A stretch of DNA of 64,000 bases from Thalassia testudinum. Its lineage: Eukaryota > Streptophyta > Magnoliopsida > Alismatales > Hydrocharitaceae. Shown here piece by piece: positions 34,447 to 46,759 of the stretch. The position numbers and the translations under genes were made by a program. Every line of letters begins with the position of its first letter. Position 1 is the stretch's first letter. Under the pieces are notes generated by a model. It saw nothing but the letters and a program-made list of their open reading frames with translations, was not told the DNA's origin and did no database searches. Location: contig JAZHRO010000003.1 in the NCBI GenBank assembly GCA_037157565.1, forward strand, positions 44,591,001 to 44,655,000. Reading direction: 5' to 3'.

Positions 34447-35913
34447 AACGCACTTCTGGGTTGGAATGTTATTTGGGTTTGGTAGAGGTTGCTAAGGGAG
34501 GGTGCCAGGTTGGAGAGAATTTGCCATCTGGGCTAGTTGATTGCGAACCTCTGTGAGCTCGTCCTTGTGCTGTTTTTGCATTGCCGCATTCGTCTTTTGA
34601 ATGTCAGCCAGTTCTTGAAGGATAAGAGTCATTTGATCCTAGTTTGGCCCATATTGATAGGTGGGATTGGGCTAAGGCTGAGGCGGCTGATACGAATGAG
34701 GAGCTTGTGGATGGGGTTGATAAGGTGGTCTTTGAGTCTGAGAATTTCCTGTCCATTGGAAGTTGGGATGATTTCACCATCCAGGGTTGTTGGTATTGGA
34801 GAATGGGTCATTCTGAATGGCATTGAGGTCCTCGCAGGTCTGAGAAGCCTTAGGAAAGTCAGAATACGAGGGTTCAGAGTTCCCCCAACTAGAATAGAGT
34901 AGATCGGAGGTCCTTCCTATCTGAGAGTCAGACGGGGGTGGATACGGGTCCATCCCCAGAGAATATTGGTGATAGATGTTCTGAATAGTTTCCCTTGCAA
35001 GAGGTGGTCGTGCAAAACAATTCTACATAGAGGTGGCTCGTTGTAGATGCCGAGTCAACTCGTCCACCTTCTTCTCTATGATAGAGACCTTATCCAACTG
35101 ACTGGCCATCAGTTCCAAGTCAACAGATGTAGACAGGTCTTGCTTCTTATGTGCTCCTCTAAGATTCGTCGTTGCGCAGGCATTCGTCCGATTGAATAAG
35201 CCCATGGAGTCATTATTGATTGAGTTCTCGCACATATTTTTGAGAATCTCCCACACCATGTCCTCATGTTGATCCATGATGTTTCCTTCGCAGGTTGCAT
35301 TGACGAATAATCGAATGTCTTCACGGAGTCCTTGGTAAAAAGACTGGACTTGTTCCCATTTAGGAACTCCGTGATGGGGGCACTTTCGCATGGGATCTAA
35401 GAATCGATCCCATGCTTCATGAAGAGGTTCTCCCATTTGTTGGGTGAAATGAGTGATCTTGGTGGCATAAGGCATTTGCCTGGCCAACGGGAAAGAACTT
35501 CAAAAATTCGGATTGAAGCTCATCCCATGTGTTGATCGGACGAGTCTGAGTTTGATACCAATGAGTACCTTGTCCATGAGGGAGAAAGAAAATATTTTCA
35601 TGAGCAGGATATCCTGGTTCTGTGCATCTGACCCGAAGGTCTGGGCCAAATGCTTGAGCTGTTTAATATGTTGGAATGGATCCTCGGAGTTAAGCACATG
35701 AAATTTTGGTATGGTATGAATCATGTTGGGCTTGAGTTCAGAATCAGGACCTCCAGCTGGGATTCGGACTCGAGGCTCGATTGCCACCGCAGCGGGATTA
35801 TAGTAATCTTGCATCATTGGATGCTGCGGTGGGTTAACAAAGTTTTGGAAGAGATCGTTTAGGCACTAAAGCTGGTTCTCAAGGTTGTTCTCTTCTTCAA
35901 TGGGTTGTGCCAT
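34447..35913 (-). pseudogene. R2 gag (broken)
   Basis: The start codon ATG at 35913 opens MAQPIEEENNLENQL, then TAG. The gag core continues with YYNPAAVAIEPRVRIPAGG, EDPFQHIKQLKHLAQTFG and, after frameshifts at about 35555 and 35475, GEPLHEAWDRFLDPMRKCPHHG. A spacer with ELMASQLDKVSIIEKKVDEL follows. No zinc knuckle was seen. It is homologous to R5 gag and more distantly to R3 gag. Confidence 0.85.
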
Positions 35914-37008
35914 GATGGAAGAAGGAGAGCTTGGTTTTGAATCAGAGGAAAGATCTATGTGGTGAGGTTGCTGCACAAACAAGGGCATCGAGGCTTGGCC
36001 TCAGCGAGAATGAATTTCTAAAGGAGGTCTTAAGGATGGTCCCAAGGACCTCCTACTAAACATGCATTGAAGGATTTGTTGAGATCAGAAGGTGCTGGAC
36101 CCAATCGAGACACCCAAAAATTGTTGGGTGACTATAGAGGTATGGGGCAGATGATACCCCTTAGTAAGAAAGTTCGTCCACTTAAGAAGTACCTGGGCAG
36201 CCAGAGAGGGAGAGTCTCACAAGGACCCCTACACTGTAGAGTGTCCCCATGAGTTACAAGGTTTCCCCCACCCGACCTCTCTTGTCGCTGAGATTTCAGG
36301 TAGACCAAAATGAGGACCTTGACCTCTTAAGACTACCTTTTTTAATTAAGATCAAGGTGCTTAGGGTTCCACTTGAACTTTTAAGCCTTTTGAGTGCAAA
36401 AAGTAACCTAATTTTATGGTTGGTTGACCCAAAGGATCAACTTCACCACCTCTTGTTCCTTTGAGAGCTTTTAGGTCCTTTCTTTTGGGGTTCAAATGGA
36501 TTAAGAGCCTGATTTGCTTAGGGTTTCTCTTGTATAGATCTTTTCAAATAAGGCTTAGGCACACCTCTTTTTGAAGTTTTTGCTTCTTTGCTTAAGAGAA
36601 AATGTGTCTCTAAAAACCCTAGCTTTGCAATCCTTAGGTTGGCTCTAGTTGGTCCAATTTAGTTGCCTCAAAAATTGGTATCTAGGGCTCAATCAAGAAG
36701 GTTTTAGCCCTAGTTACCTTAATTGGATGGGCAATTCAAAATGTGTTGAAATGAAAATCAGGCAACTATGGTGATTTACTAAATGTGGAAGCAGGTAGCC
36801 CTAGATTGATTTTTCTTTGTTTTTTCCTTTTTAGACTTTGAAGGGATTAAGAGAGAGGGCTAATGAAAGTTACCTGTTCCTTGGTGTGGTTGTTGTGCGG
36901 CTACTTTTCTTTTCTCGTCTTTCCCCCTGAGACAAACACAACGAAAGAGAGAGATTAAGTTAGTATTGAATCAGAAGTTGTGATCAAAGCTTCTAAAATG
37001 CCCGTTGC
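35914..37008 (-). other. R2 5' leader
   Basis: Untranslated leader of 1.1 kb. The block at 36097-36337 is shared with R4, R5 and R7. Downstream of it, the last 180 bases before the gag ATG also align closely with R7 (60215-60365), including TTGTTTGTGCAGCA and TCTTTCCTCTGAT. The part near the primer-binding site contains runs of TTAGGGTT and CTAGGGCT words. Confidence 0.7.
36097..36337 (-). ncRNA. Conserved leader block, R2 copy
   Basis: Same block as in R4, R5 and R7. The hairpin arms CACCCAA (36111-36117) and TTGGGTG (36124-36130) are perfect. The outer stem GGTAGAC/GACTACC has one mismatch. Confidence 0.6.
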
Positions 37009-37026
37009 TCCCCGACAACGGCACCA
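37009..37026 (-). other. R2 primer-binding site (tRNA-Asp)
   Basis: The minus strand reads TGGTGCCGTTGTCGGGGA, 16 of 18 matches to the tRNA-Asp complement, after a TTT spacer. Downstream GCAACGG can pair back with CCGTTGT over the CGGGGA loop. Confidence 0.88.
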
Positions 37027-37029
37027 AAA

Positions 37030-39846
37030 TGTTGACGAGGCAAAATCGTGTTTTAAAAGATGTCACGTTGTAATATAGATGAAATCTCCATGAAAATAAA
37101 TAAGAATTTATAACTCAAAAACCAAGGTATCTGATGTCAAACATAGGGAGCAATTGGGTATTTCAAAGCTTAAGATCACAACTCTTAATTTAATAAAAAG
37201 CAATAACTAATTCAACCAAAATTAAGGAGTAATGTCAATGTGGAAACAATGCTAAAAAATTAGATGTCTGATAAAAAATCATACGTCTTAAAAAGTCTTG
37301 CTACAGTGCTTTGATTTTTGATTTTGGCCTTTTGTGTCTTCTCTTTCTCTCTTCTTTCTCTTGCTCTTTGCTCTGCGACTGTGCTTCTTCTGCCTTGTTC
37401 TTTGGCTTCTTCTTTTTCTTTTCCTCTGTCTTTCCTTGTCTTCTTCTTTTGCTTGGCTACTCCTGCTTCTCTCTTTCTTCTGCCCTTGCCTTCTTTCTTC
37501 TTTCTCTTCTTTCTTCTTCTTCGGCTAAGTCTCTGCTTCTCTCTTTCTTCCTCTGTGGCTAAGTATCTGCTTTTCTCTTTCTTCTCCTTTTTCCTTCCTT
37601 GCTGTGCTACCATCTTCCTTGCTAAGTCCTTCAGCCGTTACCTTCTTCTTCCTCTCTTCTTCTGTCGTGCCTCTTCCTTCCCTTGCTCCTTCTTCTTTCC
37701 TTTCCTGCACAGCATCATGCAACAAAACCTATCCCCTACCCTCCCCGCATCACTCTCTCTCTATTTCTCTCTTCGGTACGCTCTCCCAGAGCTGGGTAAT
37801 CGGGTCGTGTGCTCCTGGGTCTAGGTGCACTGATGTGGGTGTGATGCACGAGGAGTGCTAGGTTTAGGTAATCAGGTCGGGTGCCAGGTCCGCAGGGGCA
37901 AGTCACGAACGAGGCGTGAGCGAGTGAGGGCGAGGGACCTCACCCCTATGTACTGGAGACGACTAGCTGAAAGCACAAAATCAATATAACTCACACCGCT
38001 CACCCCTGAGTTTACAAGGTGGGACTAAATGTCCCACCCGCTTCTACTGGCGCCCGCAGGAGATCTTCACTCAATTGGAGTAGTTGAAGGCCTTGCAACA
38101 ACTTCTCTCAAGTTGGATTCACTCGCACACTCAACACGTGCAGCCTGGAGTCCTGAAGCCTGGAGCGCGTGATCTGGAGATCTGAAGCAAGCAAGCTTGC
38201 TTGCGTGTTAATGGCGGATAGAAGCTCAACCCTGCACGACACAAGAATGGCCTTGCGGCCCTGTCAAACAACAGGGAAAGCTTCATCGTATCACGGTGAA
38301 GGTGAGGCGAGGGTTGGCGTGTCTCAGAACGGCTTAAGCGTGCGTGCCTAGGTTGGACTGTGACAATGTGTGTGGGTTTGTTCGGTGGAAGTGTGGGGAG
38401 TGTGTGGCGGTTAGTGGATGGGCGGAAAGTCATCAGTGATTGATTGCAGAGGTGAAAAGGTTGGTGGCGAGACGTGTAGAGGTGCGGAGTGATGGATGCA
38501 TCTCGCCGGAGATGAGGAAGATGAGGGTGGACAGTGGCAGTCGAGGGGTGGTTTATGAAATAAAAGGAGGGAAAATAAAGAGTCGGAGAAGAGAAACTTA
38601 TCTGTGGTGATTGGATCAAAGGGGAGGTAGAGGAGATGAATGGCGCGTATGTGCCGTCGTCAGGGAAGAAAGCCCTGAGGTGGAGATGATGGCGGCGAGG
38701 AGGTCAAAGAAGCGTGCATTGGTGCCGCGCAACGCAGAGGAACGAGGCGAAGCGAACCTTGCCACTAGTATGGTAGCAGAGCGATGAGAGGAGGAGGGGA
38801 GGTCACCGAAGCTTGCAGGTGTTTTGACCGGAGATGAGGAGGGAAGAAATTGAGAGGGTATCGGCGGCCAAATCAAGCTTGGGAGATGCGTAGAGGATTG
38901 AGGGTCCTTTTATAACCACTGGTTGAGCTTCTTGTGCTTGGAGGGCAAGCCTTCCAGCACAAAAACTTCGCCGGAGAAGGAAGGTGCGTAGGGCACCCAG
39001 ATCTCTCTAGCATTCACACAAGAGATTGGGTGAAAATCTGATCTAGAGATCGCATTCAGACGATGGAGAAATCCTCAGATAATCTCCCCTCCAAATCTAG
39101 ATCTCTGAGGATTCGAGGAGATATCAGCCTCAAATCCTCGCCGGAGTGGGATTCCTCTGCTGTAATGATCGAGGGACCTGAATGCAAGGGTGGCAAGGAA
39201 GCTAGGGGGCTCTACGCAAGGGTTTTTCAAAAGTTAGGGGCCGTAATGTAATTGGGTGGACCATTTTGCAAAGTAGGTCAAGATAACCTTCTCTTAGGGC
39301 CAAATTTTGGTACAAACCTAATTTGAACCTAAGGAATCCAATGGTGAAGTTGGATTTTAGGTATGACCATGTTGGTTTGGATATTTTGCATAAAAACCTA
39401 AATTAGGTAAAATACTGAACTAGGACCCTAATCTAGGTCAAAATAGGTTCCAAAGGCCAAATTGAAAGTTCTAAAACCTAGGGGATATTTTTTCATGAAT
39501 TTTAGAGGGTTTAGTTGATTTTTATTCTGACTCGAACCTTGTTGAATTAAGCGGGTCTATTTTAAAATTACATAATGTCATTTAATTCTTGGATTGCACA
39601 ATAACCCCTTTCTGATTGAACCAACCCACTTTTTATCTTATTAAGTCTAATTGAACTGTGTTTAACCCTTGAGGAATCCTATTGATGCACTGCAATGGTA
39701 AAATTACAGTTTTACCCTTTAGTTCATGTTTCCTTCTCGGAACAGTAAACCCTTGACTTAGGTCTTCTTTTAGGTTATGTAAGAGCTTTTGTTTACTTTC
39801 TCAGGTCAAAATGAACTAGTTAGGGCTCATGATGAGGCTCTCATCA
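37030..39846 (-). repeat. R2 5' LTR (right copy)
   Basis: Runs from TGATGAG (39846) to GTCAACA (37030) on the minus strand and pairs with 5527-8311, with many substitutions and small indels, so the insertion is old. Holds a TATA box at 38907, a CT-rich tract at 37320-37700 and a decayed quasi-palindrome at 38281. Confidence 0.93.
38907..38914 (-). promoter_or_regulatory. TATA box, R2 5' LTR
   Basis: The minus strand reads TATAAAAG followed by GACC, matching the left LTR. Confidence 0.65.
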
Positions 39847-40416
39847 ATGGTCTAATTGCAAATTGAATACACAAATGAATTGAAAAGTTCAAATCAAAAG
39901 TGTAATTAACTTCCTAAATGTTCAATTAAGCTTCCATAAAAGCTTGATTGCATTTGGACATCATTAGGGCCTTGCAATTATAGATTCTCATTTAGGTCCT
40001 CCATTCATAACATTTCATCCTTAAAAATCTCTCCAGGGACCTATTTGATACCTGCAGGGACCTATTTGCAACATTATAGGGAAAGCTCTGATTCGATTGC
40101 TAACTGCTTAAGGGTCCCTCTATTGTTGTTCTACCGCTTCGTTGAGGGGCTTATCCTACAAAATCACCATTAGAAGCTAGTGAATGGTGCACCTCTTGGT
40201 GCACTGTTCACACGAAGAACATGGCCCATCTTAACCATTCAATCCTTCATCCACCTGACCTGCGGTTGCTCCTCAATCGAAGCTTTGCGCAACTTGTTGC
40301 GTGGCTTCACCTCTACCCCCAGATCCAATCCAGTGGCCCACCTTTGATTTAACTCTTCCCGCACTCCTCTCCTCTCATCCTCACTTCCCATAACCTAATC
40401 ACATAATCTCACCAAT
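39847..40416 (+). repeat. R1 3' LTR, second part (probable)
   Basis: Lies between the R2 and R5 LTR ends, so it must be the host of both. No coding signal was seen. AT-rich at first, then pyrimidine-rich, with a GGTGCACCTC/TGGTGCAC near-repeat at 40187-40205 and GGGACCTATTTG repeated twice (40038, 40058). CCAAT at 40412-40416 is the expected left target copy of R5; its partner is outside the window. Confidence 0.5.
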
Positions 40417-42967
40417 TGTTATTCACTCTGAATCAGGTTTTAAAAATCAATGCGTGTAGTATAGATTGAATCAGTGTGAAAAAGAAATAAAATTTATTAT
40501 TTAAATATCAGAAATGAAGTCCGAGGTCGAACACAGGGAGCAATTGGCAAAAATAGTTCTCATGATCGCAATTCAAGCATAATATAAGCAATGTATAATA
40601 GAACTCCAAACAAGAATGATATATAAATGAAAGCAGATGTCAAAAATGCAAAAAGAATGGGATAAAATGGTGATTTGTATCACCAATTACCCCTCACAAT
40701 TATATCAAATAACTCAATAGTACTAATCAATGTAAATGCCAAATAGTATAAGTGCACAATGTACTTCTTTCAGAGATACTGTTCTTCTTTCTCTTCTCTT
40801 CTTCTACTTCTTTCACTCTTCTTCTTCTACTTCCTAAAGCTCTAGAGAAGGCATAGCACAGGGCTTAGCATGCCAGTAGAGGCAAAGGCCTCCCTCATAT
40901 TTCAGAAGTGTTGAGAGGAGGGCGGTAGAGCAAAACCCCCCTTCACTCTCTCTTTTTCTCTTCTTCCTCTCTTAGAACCAGCAAACCAGAACAGATTCGG
41001 GTATCTGGGTAAACTGGCCGAGCCCAGACCCGCGAGGTGTGAGCACAGGTGAGGGTGTGCATGAGGCACATGCATGCGAGGACCTCACCCCCTATCCTTG
41101 TTGAGGCAATAAGCCACGAACACTTTTTCAATTTATGCGCTGCAGGAGCTTCGTTTGTTTTCGATGTGGGATTAATCCCACAAGGCTTCTTTACGAAGCA
41201 GGCAGGCTGACTTCCTTCATCAAATTGGAGTAGTAGCTGCATGCGTTGATGCCAATTGAAGGCTTGGAGACTTGGAGCACGTAGTTCCGTACCACCTGGA
41301 GGTGATGCCTGGGGTGGAGGATGCAAGAACACGATGAACAGGGTGGCAAAGGAGGTGGCGGCGATGGAGCTTCGGCGAGAGAACTGAAACAAAGAGTACG
41401 GCCTGATGGCCATGTCAGAGTAGCTCAGAAGGTTCATCGGACCATGGCAAGTGTAACGACGGCCGTGGTTTGGTGTATACACATGTGTGGAGGGCTGACG
41501 GTGATGCGAATGAGGCCAGAAGGTGGGTGTGTTTGATGGGGAGGTAGAGGGTGTTAAACCCTAAATTACTTTAGGGCTTCTAGACTAGTTGGCGAAGTGG
41601 ATGGAGTTGTGGAGTGATGGAGACACTTCGCTGGTGATGTGGTTAGAGCGGAGGACAACGATGGTGTCAGAGGCGTAGCGGCAGTTGTGCCTATGTTGTA
41701 AGTGTTGGAGAGAGAAATATAGTGTGAGTGAGAGTGATAGAGGTACTTAGCTAGGTGAAAGAGAGGCAGAGGCAGTCGATTTTGATCGGCCAGCATCGGA
41801 GAAGGAGGAGAATATGGCGAGACGACGACGACGAAGTAGGCAGAGATACGCCCTCCCATTGGCTGGGGAGGGTCGGGACGAAGAGTGGAGTCGAGGGAGC
41901 CGACTAATTTGGTCATTGAACGAGTGAAGGAGGAGGAGCGAAGAGGGTCACCGGAGCAAGGGTTTTGGTGGATGGAGGAGGAGAATTAGAGGTGGTTGAC
42001 TCACCAAAAGTTGCTGAGGGGATGCGTAAGGCCACGGGGGTCCTTTTATAGGGCTTTAGATGGAGTTCCAAGCTTCGGAAACAAGCTTAGAAACTCTGAG
42101 CTCTTCGCTGACGACAAATACCAAATCAATCAAAACATTCGCATTAGGATTCTAGAGGGATTTAGGATCCCTGGATGGGCTCATTTTTAAGGCAATTACT
42201 TGACAAGTTTTCCTTTCAATTTTGAGAGGGATTCATCAAGAAATCACAAAGATCTTGCCATATTAAGGTCTCCAAAGTTTGTTGGATTAGGATTTCATGG
42301 CAGCAGGGACCTTTCTATGAAGATGATGATAAAGTTAGGGACTGAAATGCAAAGCATTCGAAAGTTTGGGGCAGATGTGTGAGATAAAAGAGTTAGATTG
42401 GATCAAAATACAAAGTATGTCAAGCCAGTCTCAGATTAGGCGCAAGTATTGGTACAAACCTAATTTGGACCTAAAGAATTCAATGGTGAAGTTAGATTTT
42501 GGTTTTAACCTAGTTTGATTGGGTAATTTATGCAAAAACCCAAATTAGAGCAAAAGTCTACCTGTGGCTTTATTTTAGGTCAAGACTGGTTCTGATGGCA
42601 AAATCAAGAATACCAAACCCTAGAGAATATTTTTATATGAATTTTAGAAGGTTTATGTGAATTTTTTGATGATCAGAGCCTCAGTTAATTAAGCGGGTCT
42701 ATTTTTAAGGTTTCAGATGTCATTTAATTCTCAAAACATGCGAAAGCTCATTTCTGAGACTTTTAAGACCATTTGACCTTTATATAACCCCATAGGAAAC
42801 CTATGGTTGTTCTGCATTCAAGATATGATGGTAAAATTATAATTTTAACCCTGGTTTCTTGTATTTCTCTCTGAAAGGAATTCCAATGAATTATGGCCTT
42901 CTGGTGGTCATGTAGGAGCATTTAATAAATTAATCAGATCAAATGGCTCATGATGGTGTTCCCATCA
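40417..42967 (-). repeat. R5 3' LTR
   Basis: On the minus strand it starts TGATGGGAACACCATCA (a hairpin) and ends AATAACA. The other end of the LTR is recognised at 53791 by the shared TGTTATTC and TCTGAATC words. TATA box at 42043. GA/CT-rich at 40770-40840. ORFs at 40943-41482 and 41566-41916 span promoter sequence and have no known content. Confidence 0.9.
42043..42050 (-). promoter_or_regulatory. TATA box, R5 3' LTR
   Basis: The minus strand reads TATAAAAGGACC, as in R2. Confidence 0.65.
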
Positions 42968-43005
42968 TATCCCCATACCTAGCTTTTGCTAGTCCCTTCA
43001 CAAAA
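42968..43005 (-). other. R5 polypurine tract and decayed pre-PPT hairpin
   Basis: The minus strand GGTATGGGGATA (42968-42979) abuts the LTR. The hairpin arms TTTTGTGA and TAGCAAAA (42984-43005) have two mismatches compared with the perfect R2 and R7 arms. Confidence 0.75.
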
Positions 43006-43277
43006 TCTCATGGAATTAACTTAAATTCTAGACCATGCCTTTTTTATGCTCAGATTTCTGCTGTGTGGTTTCTCTGGTGGATTAGGTCAGAATGCCAATA
43101 GTAGGCCTAGAGGTACTCAAGTACCAACCAAAATCTGGACCTAACCAACTCTAGCCTCAGTTCGTTGTGAAGGTTTCTAAGTCCCACAGGAACTAACCTA
43201 AGGTTCATTGAACTCCGCGGTTAAAGCACTAGTGCTTGAAACATGTTCAGTCTCGGTTCAGTTTGCAGTGCATTTTT

Positions 43278-43514
43278 TTTTTAAAGGAAAAGGGGCTCTG
43301 AATTTCTCGCTAGCCTTAGGAGCTCCTCCGTGATCAAAGCCACAGCCACTCTCCTGGCGTCAAGTCGGAGTGGCTAGACACACACCAATGGCACATCCAC
43401 CTGCAATAGCGCTATATGCGTCTGGGCCAGCCGCGGGGTTTCGAACCTATGCACCCCGCACAGAGAGCGCTTTACGGGGAACGGGCGCACCAGCTATGCT
43501 GCCATATTAACCCT
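43278..43514 (-). mobile_element. tRNA-derived SINE inserted in R5
   Basis: About 237 bp absent from the homologous places in R2, R4 and R7. It is flanked by an 18-bp duplication beginning AGTTTGCAGTGC (43260-43277 and 43515-43532). Read on the minus strand, it starts AGGGTTAATATGGCAGC, has an A-box-like GCATAGCTGGTGCG (about 43485-43499) and a perfect B box GGTTCGAAACC (43437-43447), and ends in an A-rich tail, seen as a T-run at 43273-43282. No coding potential; it would depend on LINE enzymes. Confidence 0.88.
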
Positions 43515-43532
43515 AGTTTGCAGTGCATTTTT

Positions 43533-44868
43533 GTAAGAGAGATATAAAAGATTTTTTTATTTTTAGAGAGTTTTCTCTCTCTTTTCTTTCTTTATTTCTA
43601 GCTTCGGATTGGCTTTACAACATGGTCTGTATCAAATTCCTAGCTCCCACCATCAATCCTCGCAAGGTCCCTGGTAATCAATGCTTCGAGATAGCACCAC
43701 CCATGGCAACCCCCAGAACCCTGGCTTTCGAGATTTTGGGATAATCCTGCCCATGGAGTTCTATAGCTAAATCCTGACCTTGGTAATCGACATTTCGTGA
43801 TAATGCCGCCCATGGCATCTAAACCAGCATAAGGTACTTACATGCCCTCAGTAGGATATTTAGATATCATAAGAGACAAGCACAGAGGAGATGGTATGTT
43901 ACTGCACATCTTCAAAGGGAATTTCCCGCCTCTCTGCGTCGGGAACTCTTCTAAATCAACTTGTGCTGATAAGCCACTCCTAATCTAGGTAGATTTTTCA
44001 AAATAGAATTAACGCTTTTGTGTGATTTTGATAATTAAGCACACTGAACCAGACTATGTGTGGATTTAAGGTGCTTAGGTTATCGAGTCCCGCAAACTAG
44101 AGGTCAGTTAATGAGGCTGAATAATCCCTAAGCCTTAGACCTATTACTTAACCTTTGCATTTTCCTCAACCTCTTGAGGACTATCCAGATCCTAACGAAT
44201 ACTTGAATTTTTAAGCCTAACACAAACCCAAGAGGCCTAAGAACAGCATTCATACTAATCTCTTTTGTCTCTTAGCACTTTTTGTCTTTTATTTTTCTTT
44301 TGATTTGATCTAGAAATAAGTAGATTCCTTAATCTTTTACTAATGACTATCTCTTTTTGTTTTAAATTGTTGCTCCTTTTTGACATTTATATCACCTCCC
44401 CTTTTCCTCCTCCTCAAAAATGATATGCAAATTAATCTTTCAAAATTTTCGCCCTTCTCCATTTTTTTGCTTTTTTCATTTTTTCATTTTTTTTGGTTTT
44501 TTTTGAAATATGTATTTTTTTTGGTGAAATCCTTGTGAAGTGATTCTTACAGCGTTTTGCACTTTAATACCCCCCATGCCTACGATTTGCAATGTCCTCA
44601 TTGTAAATTAGGTGAGTTCGAATTCAGCTTAGATTGTACATTAGAACTGGTTCTAGGCAGATGGATGGGTCGAGATGACTGTTGCGGATGATTTCAAGAT
44701 CGAGTACGAGTACCAGAGGTGGAGTCGGCTGTTCTAATGGACGAACCCTAAAGTGCAATATGAGTTCAGCATGGGATGTGTCAAGAAGGGTTTCGGGTTT
44801 TTCAAAAAGATGATGGGTTGCCTCCCGTTAAGCACTAAGTTTAACGCCACCAGTTGGGCGTAATATGC
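43533..44868 (-). other. R5 3' untranslated region
   Basis: Aligns with that of R2 and R7. Contains the hairpin position 44699-44718, here decayed, the internal polypurine-like TAGGCATGGGGGGTA (44568-44582), an A-rich purine stretch (about 44290-44530) and the GGGAGGCAACCC motif near 44818-44830. Confidence 0.75.
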
Positions 44869-46262
44869 TCAGGGAGAATGGAGATCAATAAAGACAACAG
44901 CCAAGTTCGAGTCAGTGAGTTCGACGAATGGTTTGAGTCTCTAACCATTCACAACAAAAGGTTCAGAATCAAGGCTAAGTTCACTAATTTCAACTGCTCC
45001 ATTTCCAAAGATTCGTCTTACTAAGAATGGTCTAATCCATTTTGATCTGAGTTTACCTGGGAATAGTTTGAGTTTGGCATCAAAAGTAGAACTTTTTGAC
45101 TAGTGTAGAAAAATTTTCGCACAATGTGCCTATCATGGAAGGCTTTGACCCGCTCTTTCTAGATACGCGAGTTCTCACATGCATCATTGTGTAATTCCTC
45201 GATCTCGCTCAATTGCAACCAGTAGTGTATTCCAATCTTCATCAGATCCAAATTGCACTTCTGTTCTGCCTAATAAGCCTTGCGCTCTTTCTCGATGGGA
45301 AGGTGACATGCTTTTCCTTACACTAATATGAAGGGAGACATGCCTAATTGGATTTTGTGGGCTGTCCTATAGGCCCACAAGGCTTCTGGAAAGCGAGTAG
45401 ACCAATCCTTCCTATCAGGCCGAATAGTGACCAGAAGGATCTTCTTGATCTCTCGATTCAACAGTCCTGCCAGTCCATTAGTCTGGGGGTGGTAAGGAGT
45501 CGTGATATGATGTGACACCCCGTACATTTTCATTAGGGACTGGAAGTGCACATTATTAAAATGAGACCCGCCATCACTGATGATGGCCTTAGGAACCCAA
45601 ATATGGTAAAGATGTTCTCTTGGATAAATCGAGGGACAACTTTATGATTACTAGTTCTCGTGGGGATGGCTTTGAATCATTTAGAGACATAATCAATAGC
45701 GAGCAGAATGTACTCGAAGCCGTTAGATCTGGGAAAGGGTCCCATGAAATCAATTCCCCATATGTGAAAGATTTTGCACACAATAATTTGGTTCGAGGGC
45801 ATCATATCCCGCGGGCCCATGTTGTCGAGGGTCTAACGATGAGCGCATGCCCTACAATACGTCTGTGCGTCTTTGAACAAAGTGGGCCAAAATAACCCAC
45901 ACTGGAGAATTTTCACTACGATTTTATGCCTAGAGAAATGGCCACTGCAGGCCTGGTCGTCACAAAATGAGATCACGTCATTGACCTCATTGTCAGGAAT
46001 GCATCTCCGGATCACCTAATCATTGCCAATGTGGAAGAGGTATGGTTCCTCCCAAATATAGTACTTGGCCTCGGCAATCAATTTGTCCCACCTAGAAGTC
46101 ACCCAATCTGGCGAAACTTTCCCCATAACCAAGTAGTTTGCAATATCAGCAACCATGGGAGACTGTGAATGGCTAGTAGGTGCTCGTCCGGAAAATGCTC
46201 GGTGATTGGACCAGATGAATTGCTGACTGAAGAAGGAAGATGGGACAAATGGTCAGCTACCA
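44869..46262 (-). pseudogene. R5 integrase (broken)
   Basis: Minus strand: after the TAG that follows KVGK come NVVADHLSHLP, then MIRRCIPDNEVNDVISFC, CSGHFSRHKIVVKIL and CGLFWPTLFKDAQTYCRAC (HHCC region), then the core with [20 protein letters not shown] and RPDRKDW, AYRTAHKIQLGMSPF and a C-terminal part near VVNGQ. Several frames are used, so frameshifts as well as stops are present. Ends at TGA 44869-44871. Confidence 0.85.
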
Positions 46263-46759
46263 CGTTCTACTTTCCCACCTTATCTTGAATCTCGAGATTG
46301 AATTCTTGCAACAGCAAGATCCAGCGGATTAGTCGTGGTTTCGCGTCGTTCTTTGCGAGGAGGTGCCTCACTGTAGTGTGATCTGAGTATATGATAACAC
46401 GGGAACCCAAAAGAAAAGATCTGAATTTTTCCAGGCCAAATATGACGGCTAGGAGCTCTTTCTTAGTAACTGTGTAGTTACACTGAGCCTCGTCAAGTGT
46501 CTTGTTAGCGTAGTAGATGACCATGGGTTTCCCATTTATTTTCTGCCTAAGTACCACACCCACAGCATAATCAAATGCATCACACATGATCTCAAAGGGT
46601 TGAGACCAATCAGGGGACTGTAGGATAGGTGCTTGGGTAACTCGATTATGTAGGATCACAAATTAATGAGTTCATTCCTTAGTGATTTCGAAGGGGAAAT
46701 CCTTGGAGAGAAGATTAGTCAAGGGGCATGCGATTTTTGAAAAATCGGGAATGAATCGA
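46263..46759 (-). pseudogene. R5 RNase H domain
   Basis: A 130-codon open stretch (46659-46267) carries [77 protein letters not shown] and [18 protein letters not shown], then TAG. The first catalytic Asp (CDA) and the DH pair are kept. Upstream stops break the link to RT. Confidence 0.87.

Larger units (their letters stand above)
5527..39846 (-). mobile_element. R2: old autonomous Athila/Tat-type LTR retrotransposon, interrupted by R3
   Basis: Two minus-oriented LTRs (5527-8311 and 37030-39846) flank, in minus order, a primer-binding site, leader, gag, protease, RT, RNase H, integrase, 3' untranslated region and polypurine tract. R3 is inserted in the integrase between 10896 and 31316. All coding parts are broken. 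The flanks ATGAA (5522-5526) and ATGGT (39847-39851) agree at only three of five bases, so a target duplication is not proven. Confidence 0.9.
1..40416 (+). mobile_element. R1: outermost non-autonomous LTR retrotransposon, interrupted and running off both window ends
   Basis: A plus-strand tRNA-Asp primer-binding site at 2891 and a plus-strand polypurine tract at 5321-5333 bracket only 2.4 kb of internal sequence with no gag, protease, RT or integrase similarity, so this is a LARD-like element. R2 is inserted in its 3' LTR at 5527. The LTR appears to resume at 39847 and is cut again by R5 at 40417. The visible parts of the two LTRs do not overlap, so their identity cannot be tested here; assignment rests on PBS, PPT and orientation. 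Confidence 0.6.

Noticed and set aside
43437..43447. tRNA gene suggested by a perfect B box
   Set aside because: No cloverleaf; poly(A) end and 18-bp target duplication make it a SINE.
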